In this document: piece after piece, positions 1 to 5,746 of the stretch
Numbering within the stretch: position 1 is the first letter of the stretch
How the letters are laid out: every line of letters begins with the position of its first letter
Assembly: GCA_009922885.1 (NCBI GenBank)
Contig: RFUP01000158.1
Coordinates: 1-6,002, forward strand
Reading direction: 5' to 3'
Length of the DNA stretch: 6,002 nucleotides
DNA from: Paracoccaceae bacterium
Lineage (GTDB): Bacteria; Pseudomonadota; Alphaproteobacteria; Rhodobacterales; Rhodobacteraceae
Notes under the pieces: generated by a model
What the model was told of the DNA's origin: nothing
The model's input: only the letters and a program-made list of their open reading frames with translations
Databases searched by the model: none
Position numbers and translations under genes: made by a program

Positions 1-1349
1 TGGTCGGTGAGCATGGGTTCGATCACTACCTTGGAGCGGTCGCCGAAGGGCTGCATGATCTTCTTGGCTTCGACGAGAGGCACGGGCGCATCCGCGCCTT
101 CCGCGTCGGGTTTCAGGGCGGCTTTGCCCAAGCGCGCATCATCGGCGCGGGTCATGACGGCGAGGCCTTCGGCGGTGATTTCCTCAACCACACGCTTGCG
201 GGCTTCCATGCGGTCGAGGCCGCGGAGGTGGTCCGGCACGAGGTTTTGCGCGTCGGTTTCGGCCTCGGTGAGCGTGCGTTCACCGCGCGCCACTTCGCCT
301 GCGATTTTCGCGCTTTCGGCGTAGGTGGGCCCATCGGCGCGCATCGCGCCTTTGGTGTCCATCAGGCGGTAGCAGGGGATGCCGCCGCGCTTGGCCACAC
401 CATAGTCGTTGAAGTCATGCGCGCCGGTGATCTTCACTGCGCCCGAACCGAAGGTGGGATCGGGGTATTCATCGGTGATGATCGGGATGAGGCGACGATG
501 CTCTTTCGGGCCCACGGGGATTTCACAGAGCATGCCCACGATAGGGGCATAGCGCTCGTCCGAGGGGTGCACGGCGACAGCACCATCGCCCAGCATGGTT
601 TCGGGGCGGGTGGTGGCGATGGAGATATAATCGCGGGTTTCGCGGAGGGTGACGTTCCCCTCTTCGTCCTTCTCCACGTATTCATAGGTGGCCCCGCCTG
701 CGAGCGGGTATTTGAAGTGCCACATATGGCCGTCGACTTCGATATTCTCGACTTCGAGATCGGAGATGGCGGTTTCGAAATGGGGGTCCCAGTTCACGAG
801 GCGCTTGCCGCGATAGATGAAGCCTTTGTTGTAGAGATCGACGAAGACCTTGATCACGGCGTCATGGAAGTTGCCTTCCTCGCCTGCGGGGGCTGCGGGC
901 GCGCCCGACATGGTGAAGGCTTCGCGCGACCAGTCGGCAGAGGCACCGAGGCGCTTCAACTGGCCAATAATCGTCCCGCGCGACTTCTTCTTCTGTTCCC
1001 AAACGCGCAGAGTGAAGGCATCACGGCCCATTTCGCGACGAGATTTCTCGCCGTTCTTGGCCATTTCGCGTTCGGTGACCATCTGGGTGGCGATACCCGC
1101 GTGGTCCGTGCCCGGTTGCCAGAGCGTGTCATGGCCCTGCATCCGGTGCCACCGCACGAGAATGTCTTGCAGGGTATTGTTGAAAGCATGGCCCATGTGC
1201 AAAGAGCCCGTGACGTTCGGCGGCGGGATCATCACACAGAAGCTTTCGGCGCCCGCGCGGGCATTGGCCCCTGCGGCAAAAGCGTTGGTTTCCTCCCACA
1301 AAGCGGAGATGCGTGATTCGGCTGCGGCGGCGTCGAAGGTCTTTTCCAT
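1..1349 (-). CDS. valS: Valyl-tRNA synthetase, N-terminal half (partial, cut by left edge)
   Basis: This class I aminoacyl-tRNA synthetase charges tRNA-Val with valine in the cytoplasm and edits mischarged threonine. Only the first 449 codons lie in the window; ValRS proteins are usually about 900-1000 residues. Seen in the translation: the class I HIGH signature as HMGHA (residues 51-55), preceded by IPPPNVTGSL, then GTDHAGIATQ (about 80-89). The CP1 editing domain shows TTRPETMLGD (246-255) and HDFNDYG (311-317). The visible part ends with PMLTDQ, typical of the return to the catalytic core, so the KMSKS loop lies outside. The start at 1349 gives MEKTFDAAAAESR; no earlier in-frame ATG, GTG or TTG follows the purine-rich stretch near 1378-1384, and the Shine-Dalgarno is weak (AAGGG, 10 nt upstream). 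A long plus-strand open frame across it is a GC-driven shadow. Confidence 0.97.
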   Translation of the reverse strand, partial: MEKTFDAAAAESRISALWEETNAFAAGANARAGAESFCVMIPPPNVTGSLHMGHAFNNTLQDILVRWHRMQGHDTLWQPGTDHAGIATQMVTEREMAKNGEKSRREMGRDAFTLRVWEQKKKSRGTIIGQLKRLGASADWSREAFTMSGAPAAPAGEEGNFHDAVIKVFVDLYNKGFIYRGKRLVNWDPHFETAISDLEVENIEVDGHMWHFKYPLAGGATYEYVEKDEEGNVTLRETRDYISIATTRPETMLGDGAVAVHPSDERYAPIVGMLCEIPVGPKEHRRLIPIITDEYPDPTFGSGAVKITGAHDFNDYGVAKRGGIPCYRLMDTKGAMRADGPTYAESAKIAGEVARGERTLTEAETDAQNLVPDHLRGLDRMEARKRVVEEITAEGLAVMTRADDARLGKAALKPDAEGADAPVPLVEAKKIMQPFGDRSKVVIEPMLTD

Positions 1350-1445
1350 CGCGATGGGGCCCTTTTTTCTGATCGAGCCTCCTCTACCGGAAGCCGCGCC
1401 TGAGGGGAAGCGCCCGAAACGGTCAGTTTTTTACCAAACCTAAAG

Positions 1446-1474
1446 AATATAAAAATCACCCGTAGGGATTACAA
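1446..1474 (-). promoter_or_regulatory. Sigma-70-type promoter for valS
   Basis: Read on the minus strand, a -35 TTGTAA (1474-1469, 4 of 6 consensus bases) is separated by exactly 17 bp from a -10 TATATT (1451-1446, 5 of 6). It lies in the most AT-rich part of the window and would start transcription near 1439, giving a leader of about 90 nt before the valS ATG. Position, spacing and composition fit a housekeeping promoter. No T-box or obvious attenuator was seen in the leader. The match is by eye only. Confidence 0.6.
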
Positions 1475-1831
1475 AATATTCGATTAGTTTAATTACGATC
1501 AGCTTTATGCTCGTTAGTGTTGTATACGAAAGCAGAGGTCTACGCGCCAGGGTTGGATCTCTACCCAGCTAAACATTTTTCTGCCCTAGTCGTATTACGG
1601 TTGAGTGAGGAGTGGCCAGTGTACAACAAATTCGAGCATCCGCCCAAGCCAAGACGGGTCCATGTGGCTGTTATGGATGCTGTCGGGCATTGGCTCTTGG
1701 ATGTCTTTTGGCCCGATTTTCACGAGAGTGCCCCGCGCCGATCCATGACCCGTCGCCATGGAGAAAAGACGCGATAATTCAAGGATTTTTGACTTTTTAG
1801 ACAAGACTCATGGATTTATTTAGCGAGTGTC
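1475..1831. other. Atypical intergenic stretch with only weak open frames
   Basis: This is most of the 514-bp gap between valS and ppk2. The left part is clearly AT-rich compared with the flanking genes. The longest plus-strand frame starts at a GTG at 1517 and ends at 1777 (86 codons, product beginning MLYTKAEVYAPGLDLY). It has no Shine-Dalgarno, its third codon positions lack the strong G/C bias of neighbouring genes, and I recognise no domain. A 69-codon minus frame (1804-1595, TTG start) and a 62-codon plus frame (1612-1800) are no better. No tRNA cloverleaf, SRP RNA, tmRNA or transposase remnant was recognised. A strong plus-strand terminator just downstream (1832-1864) suggests that something is, or was, transcribed rightward here: a small RNA, a short unrecognised gene, or a decayed remnant. 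Confidence 0.4.
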
Positions 1832-1864
1832 AGCGCCACCCCAGCCGGGTGGCGCTCGGTTTTT
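1832..1864 (+). terminator. Strong Rho-independent terminator, plus-strand reading
   Basis: A perfect 10-bp stem, AGCGCCACCC (1832-1841) with GGGTGGCGCT (1847-1856), closes a 5-nt loop. CGG and five T residues follow (1860-1864). The last T is the final base of the ppk2 stop codon on the opposite strand. On the minus strand the same hairpin is followed by GACACTCG, with no U-tract, so it is a canonical terminator only for rightward transcription. It may therefore end an unannotated transcript from 1500-1830, block antisense transcription into ppk2, or act as a 3'-end stabilising hairpin for the ppk2 mRNA. Confidence 0.8.
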
Positions 1865-2793
1865 CAGGGCGCTGGTTCTTCGAGCGTGGCGCCAAGGATA
1901 TGCTCGGAGCGATGGATCACATGGCCTGCGCGGCTGACAATCATCGGGTCCGGCTCGTGCACGACATGCGTGTCTTTTCCGGGGTAGTCGATGGAGTTCA
2001 GGAAATGGAGCATGCAATTAATACGTGCGCGCTTCTTGTCGTCTGACTTGATCACAGTCCATGGCGCATCGGCGGTATCGGTGTAGAAAAACATCGCTTC
2101 CTTGGCCTCGGTATATTCGGTCCATTTGTCGAGCGAGGCTTTGTCGATTGGCGACAGCTTCCACTGTTTCAAGGGATCGGTGCCGCGGGCAGTAAAGCGG
2201 CTGCGCTGCTCGCCTTGCGTGACCGAGAACCAGTATTTGTAGAGCCTGATGCCCGAGCGGGTGAACATGCGTTCAAGCTCGGGGGTCTGGCGCATGAATT
2301 CGAGATATTCCGTGGGTTCGCAAAAGCCCATGACCCGCTCGACGCCTGCACGATTATACCAAGAGCGGTCATAGAACACCATTTCGCCAGCGGTAGGCAG
2401 GTGCTCGATATAGCGTTGGTAATACCATTGGCCGCGTTCGAGTTCGGAGGGCTTGTTGAGCGCCACCACGCGGGCGAAGCGGGGGTTGAGATGCTCCATG
2501 AAGCGCTTGATCGTGCCGCCTTTACCGGCGGCATCGCGCCCTTCGAAGAGGATCACGAACTTCTGCCCAGTGTCCTGTGCCCAAAGCTGCACCTTCAGCA
2601 ATTCGGCCTGCAATTTCGCTTTCTGGTGCTCATAGACCGTGCGCGACATCCGGTCTGTATAGGGGTATTCACCACTTTCGAAAGCCTGGCGGACCTCTTC
2701 TGCCGTGGGCTTGGGGCGGCTCCGCCTCTTGGGGGCAGGCGGATTTGTGGGCCCCTCGGCAACGGCTGGGGACATTTCGGGGGCATCGGCCAT
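1864..2793 (-). CDS. ppk2: Polyphosphate kinase 2 (PPK2 family, class I type)
   Basis: PPK2 enzymes transfer phosphate between inorganic polyphosphate and nucleotides, typically making GTP or ATP from NDP plus polyphosphate; they act in the cytosol. The 309-residue product is the usual length for a single-domain class I PPK2. Seen in sequence (numbered from this start): Walker A GRDAAGKGG (85-93), the Walker B region FYDRSWYNRAGVERV (140-154), the family stretch LNKPSELERGQWYYQRYIEHLP (from 112), and a basic lid region with KYWFSVTQGEQRSRF (from 186). A Pro/Lys/Arg-rich N-terminus precedes the kinase fold and is probably disordered. The ATG at 2793 is chosen because AAGGAGAG lies just upstream with good spacing; the ATG six codons earlier (2811) has only AGGA at 3 nt. 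It is divergent from the hydrolase gene, with an FNR-type box between them. Confidence 0.95.
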   Translation of the reverse strand: MADAPEMSPAVAEGPTNPPAPKRRSRPKPTAEEVRQAFESGEYPYTDRMSRTVYEHQKAKLQAELLKVQLWAQDTGQKFVILFEGRDAAGKGGTIKRFMEHLNPRFARVVALNKPSELERGQWYYQRYIEHLPTAGEMVFYDRSWYNRAGVERVMGFCEPTEYLEFMRQTPELERMFTRSGIRLYKYWFSVTQGEQRSRFTARGTDPLKQWKLSPIDKASLDKWTEYTEAKEAMFFYTDTADAPWTVIKSDDKKRARINCMLHFLNSIDYPGKDTHVVHEPDPMIVSRAGHVIHRSEHILGATLEEPAP

Positions 2794-2805
2794 GTAACTC
2801 TCCTT
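2794..2805 (-). promoter_or_regulatory. Shine-Dalgarno that sets the ppk2 start
   Basis: Minus-strand AAGGAGAG (2805-2798) lies four bases from the ATG at 2793, with the AAGGAG core six bases away. This near-consensus site lies inside the frame that would open at the ATG at 2811, so it argues that the shorter protein, beginning MADAPEM, is the real product. Confidence 0.8.
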
Positions 2806-2819
2806 TTCCATGTCCTGAC

Positions 2820-2825
2820 AAAATA
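2820..2825 (-). promoter_or_regulatory. Candidate -10 element for ppk2
   Basis: Minus-strand TATTTT (2825-2820, 4 of 6 consensus bases) would start transcription near 2813, twenty bases before the chosen ppk2 ATG. No -35 hexamer is present at the expected place (AGGAAA, 2848-2843). That is normal for a promoter needing a class II activator, and the FNR-type box is centred 41.5 bp upstream of this predicted start. An overlapping alternative, CATTAT (2828-2823), would shift the start by 3 bp. Confidence 0.4.
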
Positions 2826-2847
2826 ATGCAACTTGCGGGCCATTTCC

Positions 2848-2861
2848 TTGACGGGGGTCAA
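2848..2861. promoter_or_regulatory. FNR/FnrL-type operator box
   Basis: TTGAC-GGGG-GTCAA is a perfect inverted repeat with 4-bp spacing, extending to CTTGAC/GTCAAG at 2847-2862. It fits the FNR-family pattern TTGAY-N4-RTCAA recognised by FNR and FnrL-type oxygen-sensing regulators of alphaproteobacteria. It lies between divergent ppk2 (ATG 61 bp away) and the hydrolase gene (ATG 76 bp away). Toward ppk2 its centre is 41.5 bp upstream of a predicted start near 2813, the classic activating position. Toward the hydrolase, TTGACG would double as a -35 hexamer with a poor -10 (TGTTTT, 2871-2876), so binding there would tend to repress. Other CRP/FNR-superfamily proteins could use the same box. Confidence 0.55.
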
Positions 2862-2930
2862 GTCACAGCGTGTTTTCCGGGCTTGATTGTTGGGGCGGCC
2901 CGAGGTCCGATGGGGCAGGGAGGATCGGCT

Positions 2931-3806
2931 ATGGCAGAGGCTTTGTGGTTTGATCTGGAGGGCGAGCGCTTCCACGCTTTGGCTTGGGGGGCGCAAGGCT
3001 TGCCGCCCGTTCTCTTCTTGCACGGGTTTCCGGAATATTCGGGCGCTTGGGCGGAAGTGGCCGAAGCGCTTCAAACGCATTACCGCTGTATTGCACCCGA
3101 TCAGCGCGGCTATGGGCAGAGCCCCGCGCCGCTTGGCATAGAACATTATGCCCCCTCGCGGCTCGTGGCCGATATGGCGCGCCTTATAGAAGCGCTGGGG
3201 CAGGGGCCGATTGCGGTGGTCGGGCATGACTGGGGCGCGGCTATCGCCTATGGCTTGGCGATCCTGCGGCCTGAACTTGTGGCGAAACTCGTGGTGCTGA
3301 ACGGGGTCCATCCCGGCCCGTTCCAGCGGGCCTTGGCGGCAGGCGGAGCGCAATCCGAGGCCTCGCAATATATCGACTGGTTGCGGCGCGACGGCTCGGA
3401 AGATCTCCTCGCCGCCGACAGTTTTGCCAAACTCCGCGCTTTGTTCTCGGCCAATATGGATATGGCTTGGCTCAGCGGCGACAGGCTGGAGGCTTACAGA
3501 ACCGAATGGTCCCGCCCCGGGCGGCTGCAAGGCATGGTCAATTGGTACCGGGCTTCGCCCGTGCAAGTGGCAAAGCCCGGCCAACCGATCCGTGACCTGC
3601 CCGCCCCGAACCCGAGCCGGATGCGTATCGCTTGCCCGCATCTTCTGATCTGGGGCGAAGGTGACCGCGCGCTTTTGCCGGAAGCCGCCGATGATCTGGA
3701 AGACTACGTGCCCGATCTGACACGGCTTTCAATCCCCGGAACCGATCACTGGCTGCTGCATCAAGCCCCGGATCGCGTTGCTGCGGCCATCAAGGCCTTC
3801 CTCTGA
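2931..3806 (+). CDS. Alpha/beta hydrolase, epoxide hydrolase-like
   Basis: The 291-residue product has the alpha/beta hydrolase fold with a cap domain, the usual size for soluble epoxide hydrolases and haloalkane dehalogenases. Seen: the oxyanion motif HGFPE (31-35), DQRGYGQS (57-64), and the nucleophile elbow GHDWGA with Asp100 where esterases have Ser. Likely acid Asp245 lies in WGEGD and catalytic His273 in GTDHW. Tyr206 in NWYRASP matches the cap-domain tyrosine of epoxide hydrolases, and Tyr147 is a candidate partner. By family knowledge, Asp forms an ester with the substrate and His activates water. Substrate is unknown: epoxide hydrolase is the best guess, dehalogenase is possible. There is no signal peptide, so it is cytosolic. 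The ATG at 2931 has AGGGAGGA six bases upstream; an in-frame ATG at 2910 is a weaker alternative. The gene stands alone. Confidence 0.85.
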   Translation: MAEALWFDLEGERFHALAWGAQGLPPVLFLHGFPEYSGAWAEVAEALQTHYRCIAPDQRGYGQSPAPLGIEHYAPSRLVADMARLIEALGQGPIAVVGHDWGAAIAYGLAILRPELVAKLVVLNGVHPGPFQRALAAGGAQSEASQYIDWLRRDGSEDLLAADSFAKLRALFSANMDMAWLSGDRLEAYRTEWSRPGRLQGMVNWYRASPVQVAKPGQPIRDLPAPNPSRMRIACPHLLIWGEGDRALLPEAADDLEDYVPDLTRLSIPGTDHWLLHQAPDRVAAAIKAFL

Positions 3807-3820
3807 TCGTTTCTCTTTGA

Positions 3821-3849
3821 AAAATATCCCCGCCGGAGGCATCCGGCGG
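3821..3849 (-). terminator. Terminator-like hairpin facing the hydrolase 3' end
   Basis: A perfect 8-bp stem, CCGCCGGA (3830-3837) with TCCGGCGG (3842-3849), encloses the loop GGCA. On the minus strand it is followed by GGATATTTTTC, a terminator-like U-rich tail; on the plus strand no T-run follows. It therefore has intrinsic-terminator form only for leftward transcription, yet it sits 23 bp after the hydrolase stop. GCCGGAGGC next to GGATATTT is, as I recall, a frequent intergenic motif in Rhodobacterales. It may be a repeated element rather than a site specific to this gene. Confidence 0.55.
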
Positions 3850-3865
3850 CGCACGCAAGCGCCGC
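3846..3865. other. Second GC-rich hairpin overlapping the first
   Basis: GCGGCGC (3846-3852) pairs with GCGCCGC (3859-3865) around the loop ACGCAA. It shares bases 3846-3849 with the preceding 8-bp hairpin, so the two cannot form together on one transcript. No T-tract follows on the plus strand. It could help end or stabilise the hydrolase mRNA, or it may be an accident of high GC. Confidence 0.35.
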
Positions 3866-4038
3866 GTTGGAGGGAAGGAAGCACCGTTCCGCCAATATTG
3901 CCATCGCATGCGCCGAAAAAACGTGGGTCTGAGCGCCTTTGAGCCTTTCAACACCTTCCGCGAGACATTACATAGGAACGGCATGAATTCGGATGGCTCG
4001 CGACAAGTCTGCGCGGGACCGGACAGGGAGAAAAGACT
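3866..4038 (+). promoter_or_regulatory. Upstream region of the tat operon
   Basis: No convincing gene lies between the hydrolase and tatA. The tat promoter should be here because the upstream hairpins separate the genes and tatA starts a closely packed series. The best hexamers I see are weak: TTCAAC (3947-3952) with TACATA (3969-3974), 16 bp apart, which would give a leader of about 60 nt. AGGGAGA (4025-4031) is the tatA ribosome binding site, with GGAG 8 nt before the ATG. No operator-like inverted repeat was recognised. Confidence 0.3.
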
Positions 4039-4251
4039 ATGCTCAACAATATCGGCCTTCCGGGCCTTCTTCTCATCGCCGTTGTGGTGCTTGTGCTCTT
4101 CGGGCGCGGCAAGATCAGCTCGCTGATGGGGGAGGTCGGCAAAGGGATCACTGCCTTCAAGAAGGGTGTGTCGGAGGGTTCCAAGGAGATCGAGGACAAC
4201 GCGGCTGCGGCGCGCGATGTGACGCCTGAAACCGAGAAGGACAAGGCGTAA
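4039..4251 (+). CDS. tatA: Twin-arginine translocase subunit TatA
   Basis: TatA polymerises in the inner membrane at a TatBC-substrate complex to let folded proteins with RR signal peptides cross. The 70-residue product shows the family plan. A short N-out transmembrane helix (about 5-20, GLPGLLLIAVVVLVL) is followed by the Phe-Gly hinge (F21-G22), an amphipathic helix with RGKISSLMGEVGKGITAFKK (23-42) including the conserved Phe at 40, and a charged tail (45-70). The membrane segment has no polar residue where E. coli TatA carries Gln8; Asn3 and Asn4 are the nearest polar residues. The ATG is supported by GGAG 8 nt upstream. tatB follows after 5 bp, which marks an operon. TatE is an alternative name for such paralogues, but the tatB-tatC context makes this tatA. 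Confidence 0.96.
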   Translation: MLNNIGLPGLLLIAVVVLVLFGRGKISSLMGEVGKGITAFKKGVSEGSKEIEDNAAAARDVTPETEKDKA

Positions 4252-4256
4252 GTCCA

Positions 4257-4727
4257 ATGCTCGATATCGGCTGGAGCGAGCTTCTGCTCATCGGCATCGT
4301 CGCGTTGATCGTGGTGGGGCCGAAGGATTTGCCCATTCTGTTCCGCAAGGCGGGGCAGTTTATGGGCAAGGCGCGCGGGATGGCGCGGGAATTCAGCCGG
4401 GCAATGGAGCAGGCGGCAGATGAGGCGGGCGTCAAGGACGTAACCACCTCTCTCAAAGCCGCGACCGACCCCAAGAAGATGGGGCTGGACAAGCTCAACG
4501 AGGCGACCGAGAGCTTCCGCAAATGGCAGCCCGGATCGGAAACCGCGAAGCTCGCGGAAGATCGGGCCGAGGCTGCACGGAAGATCCACGAGGCCACGGC
4601 GCAGCATGCGTTGAAGAAGAAGGCCGAGGCGGAGGCTGCGGCCGCCAAATCGGCGGGAGATGATCCCGGCGCGATTGCCGCCGCCGATCCGGCTCCCAAG
4701 CCTGCCTCTGGGGACAGCACTACATGA
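4257..4727 (+). CDS. tatB: Sec-independent translocase subunit TatB
   Basis: TatB pairs with TatC to form the receptor that recognises twin-arginine signal peptides. The 156-residue product begins MLDIGWSELLLIGIVAL, with the conserved Glu8 in the membrane helix (about 6-20) and the Gly21-Pro22 hinge in VVGPKDLP, features that separate TatB from TatA. A long amphipathic stretch follows (about 25-55, KAGQFMGKARGMAREF), then a variable Ala/Lys/Glu-rich cytoplasmic tail that can form helix or coiled coil (95-133), ending in a Pro/Ala-rich stretch. Length is close to the E. coli protein (171). The start lies 5 bp after the tatA stop with only a weak Shine-Dalgarno in the end of tatA, suggesting coupled translation. 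The stop overlaps the tatC start as ATGA. Confidence 0.96.
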   Translation: MLDIGWSELLLIGIVALIVVGPKDLPILFRKAGQFMGKARGMAREFSRAMEQAADEAGVKDVTTSLKAATDPKKMGLDKLNEATESFRKWQPGSETAKLAEDRAEAARKIHEATAQHALKKKAEAEAAAAKSAGDDPGAIAAADPAPKPASGDSTT

Positions 4728-5746
4728 CACGTGGCAAAGACGATCTGGAGGAGTCCAGCGCCCCGCTGATCGAGCATCTGGCGGAGCTGAGAACGCGGCT
4801 TATCCGCGCTGTTATGGCGTTTATCGTCGGTATGGTTCTGGCCTTCGTGGTTGCAGAGCCGATCCTGCAATTCTTGCTGGGACCGATCGAGGCGACGCTG
4901 CGTGCGCTGGGCGATCCTTCGCCCACGATGCAATATACGAGCCCGCAGGAATACCTGTTCACGCTCTTCCGCATTTCTATGGTCTTCGGCTTCGCTCTGG
5001 CGTTTCCGGTGATTTCCTACCAGCTCTGGCGTTTCGTGGCACCGGGGCTTTATCGCTCGGAAAAGGGCGCGTTCCTGCCGTTCCTGATCGCCTCGCCCTT
5101 CATGTTCATGCTGGGCGCGTCTTTTGCACATTTCGTGGTGACGCCCTTGGCGATGGCCTTCTTCCTAGGCTTCGCGGATGTGTCCTCGATCTTCGCGAAC
5201 CTTTTGAGCCGTGCGGGTGAAGCGACGGGTGCCGCTGTCCCTGATGGGGCGGCAATCGTGCCGACTACGAATGAAGGCATCAAGATCACCTTCTTTGGTA
5301 AGGTGAACGAAAGCCTTGATATCACGCTGAAATTCATTCTTGCTTTCGGCATGTGCTTCCAGCTTCCCGTGCTGCTGACGCTGATGGGCAAGGCGGGCTT
5401 GGTGAGCGCTGAAGGGCTGGGCGCGGTGCGGAAATATGCCATTGTGGGTATTCTGATCCTTGCCGCCATCGTGACGCCACCGGATGTGACGACGCAGTTG
5501 ATCCTCTTCGTGGTGGTCTACGGGCTTTACGAGATTTCGATCTGGCTGGTCCGGATGGTGGAAAGAAAGCGCGAAGCGAAACTGCGCGCCGAGGGCTATT
5601 ACGACGACGAGGACGAGGCGGATGCGCCTGCCGCGCCTGCCGCGGCCAAGGCCACCGATCCGGAAGAGGAATTCGACGACCCGCTTATTCGCGAGTTCGA
5701 CGAAGATCTGGCCAAGGAAGCCGCCGAGAAGGATGGCAAGGCATGA
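4724..5746 (+). CDS. tatC: Sec-independent translocase subunit TatC
   Basis: TatC is the six-helix inner-membrane core that binds the RR motif of Tat signal peptides. Predicted helices are near residues 27-45, 80-99, 117-140, 198-221, 236-250 and 257-275. Conserved features: HLAELRTRL (18-26, Glu21 equivalent to E. coli Glu15), Pro54, WRFVAPGLYRSE with Phe104 and Glu113 (equivalents of E. coli Phe94 and Glu103 in the signal-binding site), and TPPD (251-254). In CFQLPV a Gln (213) stands where E. coli has Glu170. The 340-residue protein is longer than E. coli TatC (258). The extra length is about 30 residues in the second periplasmic loop (151-194) and a highly acidic cytoplasmic tail (about 285-340). 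It overlaps tatB and the next gene by 4 bp each. Confidence 0.98.
   Translation: MTRGKDDLEESSAPLIEHLAELRTRLIRAVMAFIVGMVLAFVVAEPILQFLLGPIEATLRALGDPSPTMQYTSPQEYLFTLFRISMVFGFALAFPVISYQLWRFVAPGLYRSEKGAFLPFLIASPFMFMLGASFAHFVVTPLAMAFFLGFADVSSIFANLLSRAGEATGAAVPDGAAIVPTTNEGIKITFFGKVNESLDITLKFILAFGMCFQLPVLLTLMGKAGLVSAEGLGAVRKYAIVGILILAAIVTPPDVTTQLILFVVVYGLYEISIWLVRMVERKREAKLRAEGYYDDEDEADAPAAPAAAKATDPEEEFDDPLIREFDEDLAKEAAEKDGKA

Noticed and set aside
228..1316. Long plus-strand open frame (362 codons) opposite valS
   Set aside because: It is fully antisense to a certain valS and shows no recognisable domain; long shadow frames are expected where third positions are GC-rich.
1475..1580. Possible tRNA gene, prompted by TTCGATT (1479-1485) and GGTTGGATC (about 1550)
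   Set aside because: No matching T-arm stem, D-arm or 7-bp acceptor stem could be built around either motif.
1784..1820. TTGACT (1789-1794) as a -35 for a plus-strand promoter
   Set aside because: The only usable -10 (TTTATT, 1815-1820) is 20 bp away and the resulting transcript before the terminator would be about 40 nt.
2577..2930. Upstream extension of the hydrolase frame by 118 codons
   Set aside because: The extension runs antisense through the start of ppk2 and lacks hydrolase features; the fold begins right after the ATG at 2931, which has a strong Shine-Dalgarno.
2595..3641. Minus-strand open frame (348 codons) across the divergent region and the hydrolase
   Set aside because: It is antisense to the hydrolase and overlaps the start of ppk2; the product is Arg/Pro-rich without any family motif.
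3868..3890. GGAAGGAAGC-like string resembling part of an SRP RNA
   Set aside because: The surrounding bases do not form the SRP hairpin or the rest of its conserved loops.
3948..5131. Minus-strand open frames of 260 and 324 codons opposite the tat genes
   Set aside because: They mirror tatA, tatB and tatC, whose identity is secure, and their products look like GC-rich antisense translation.
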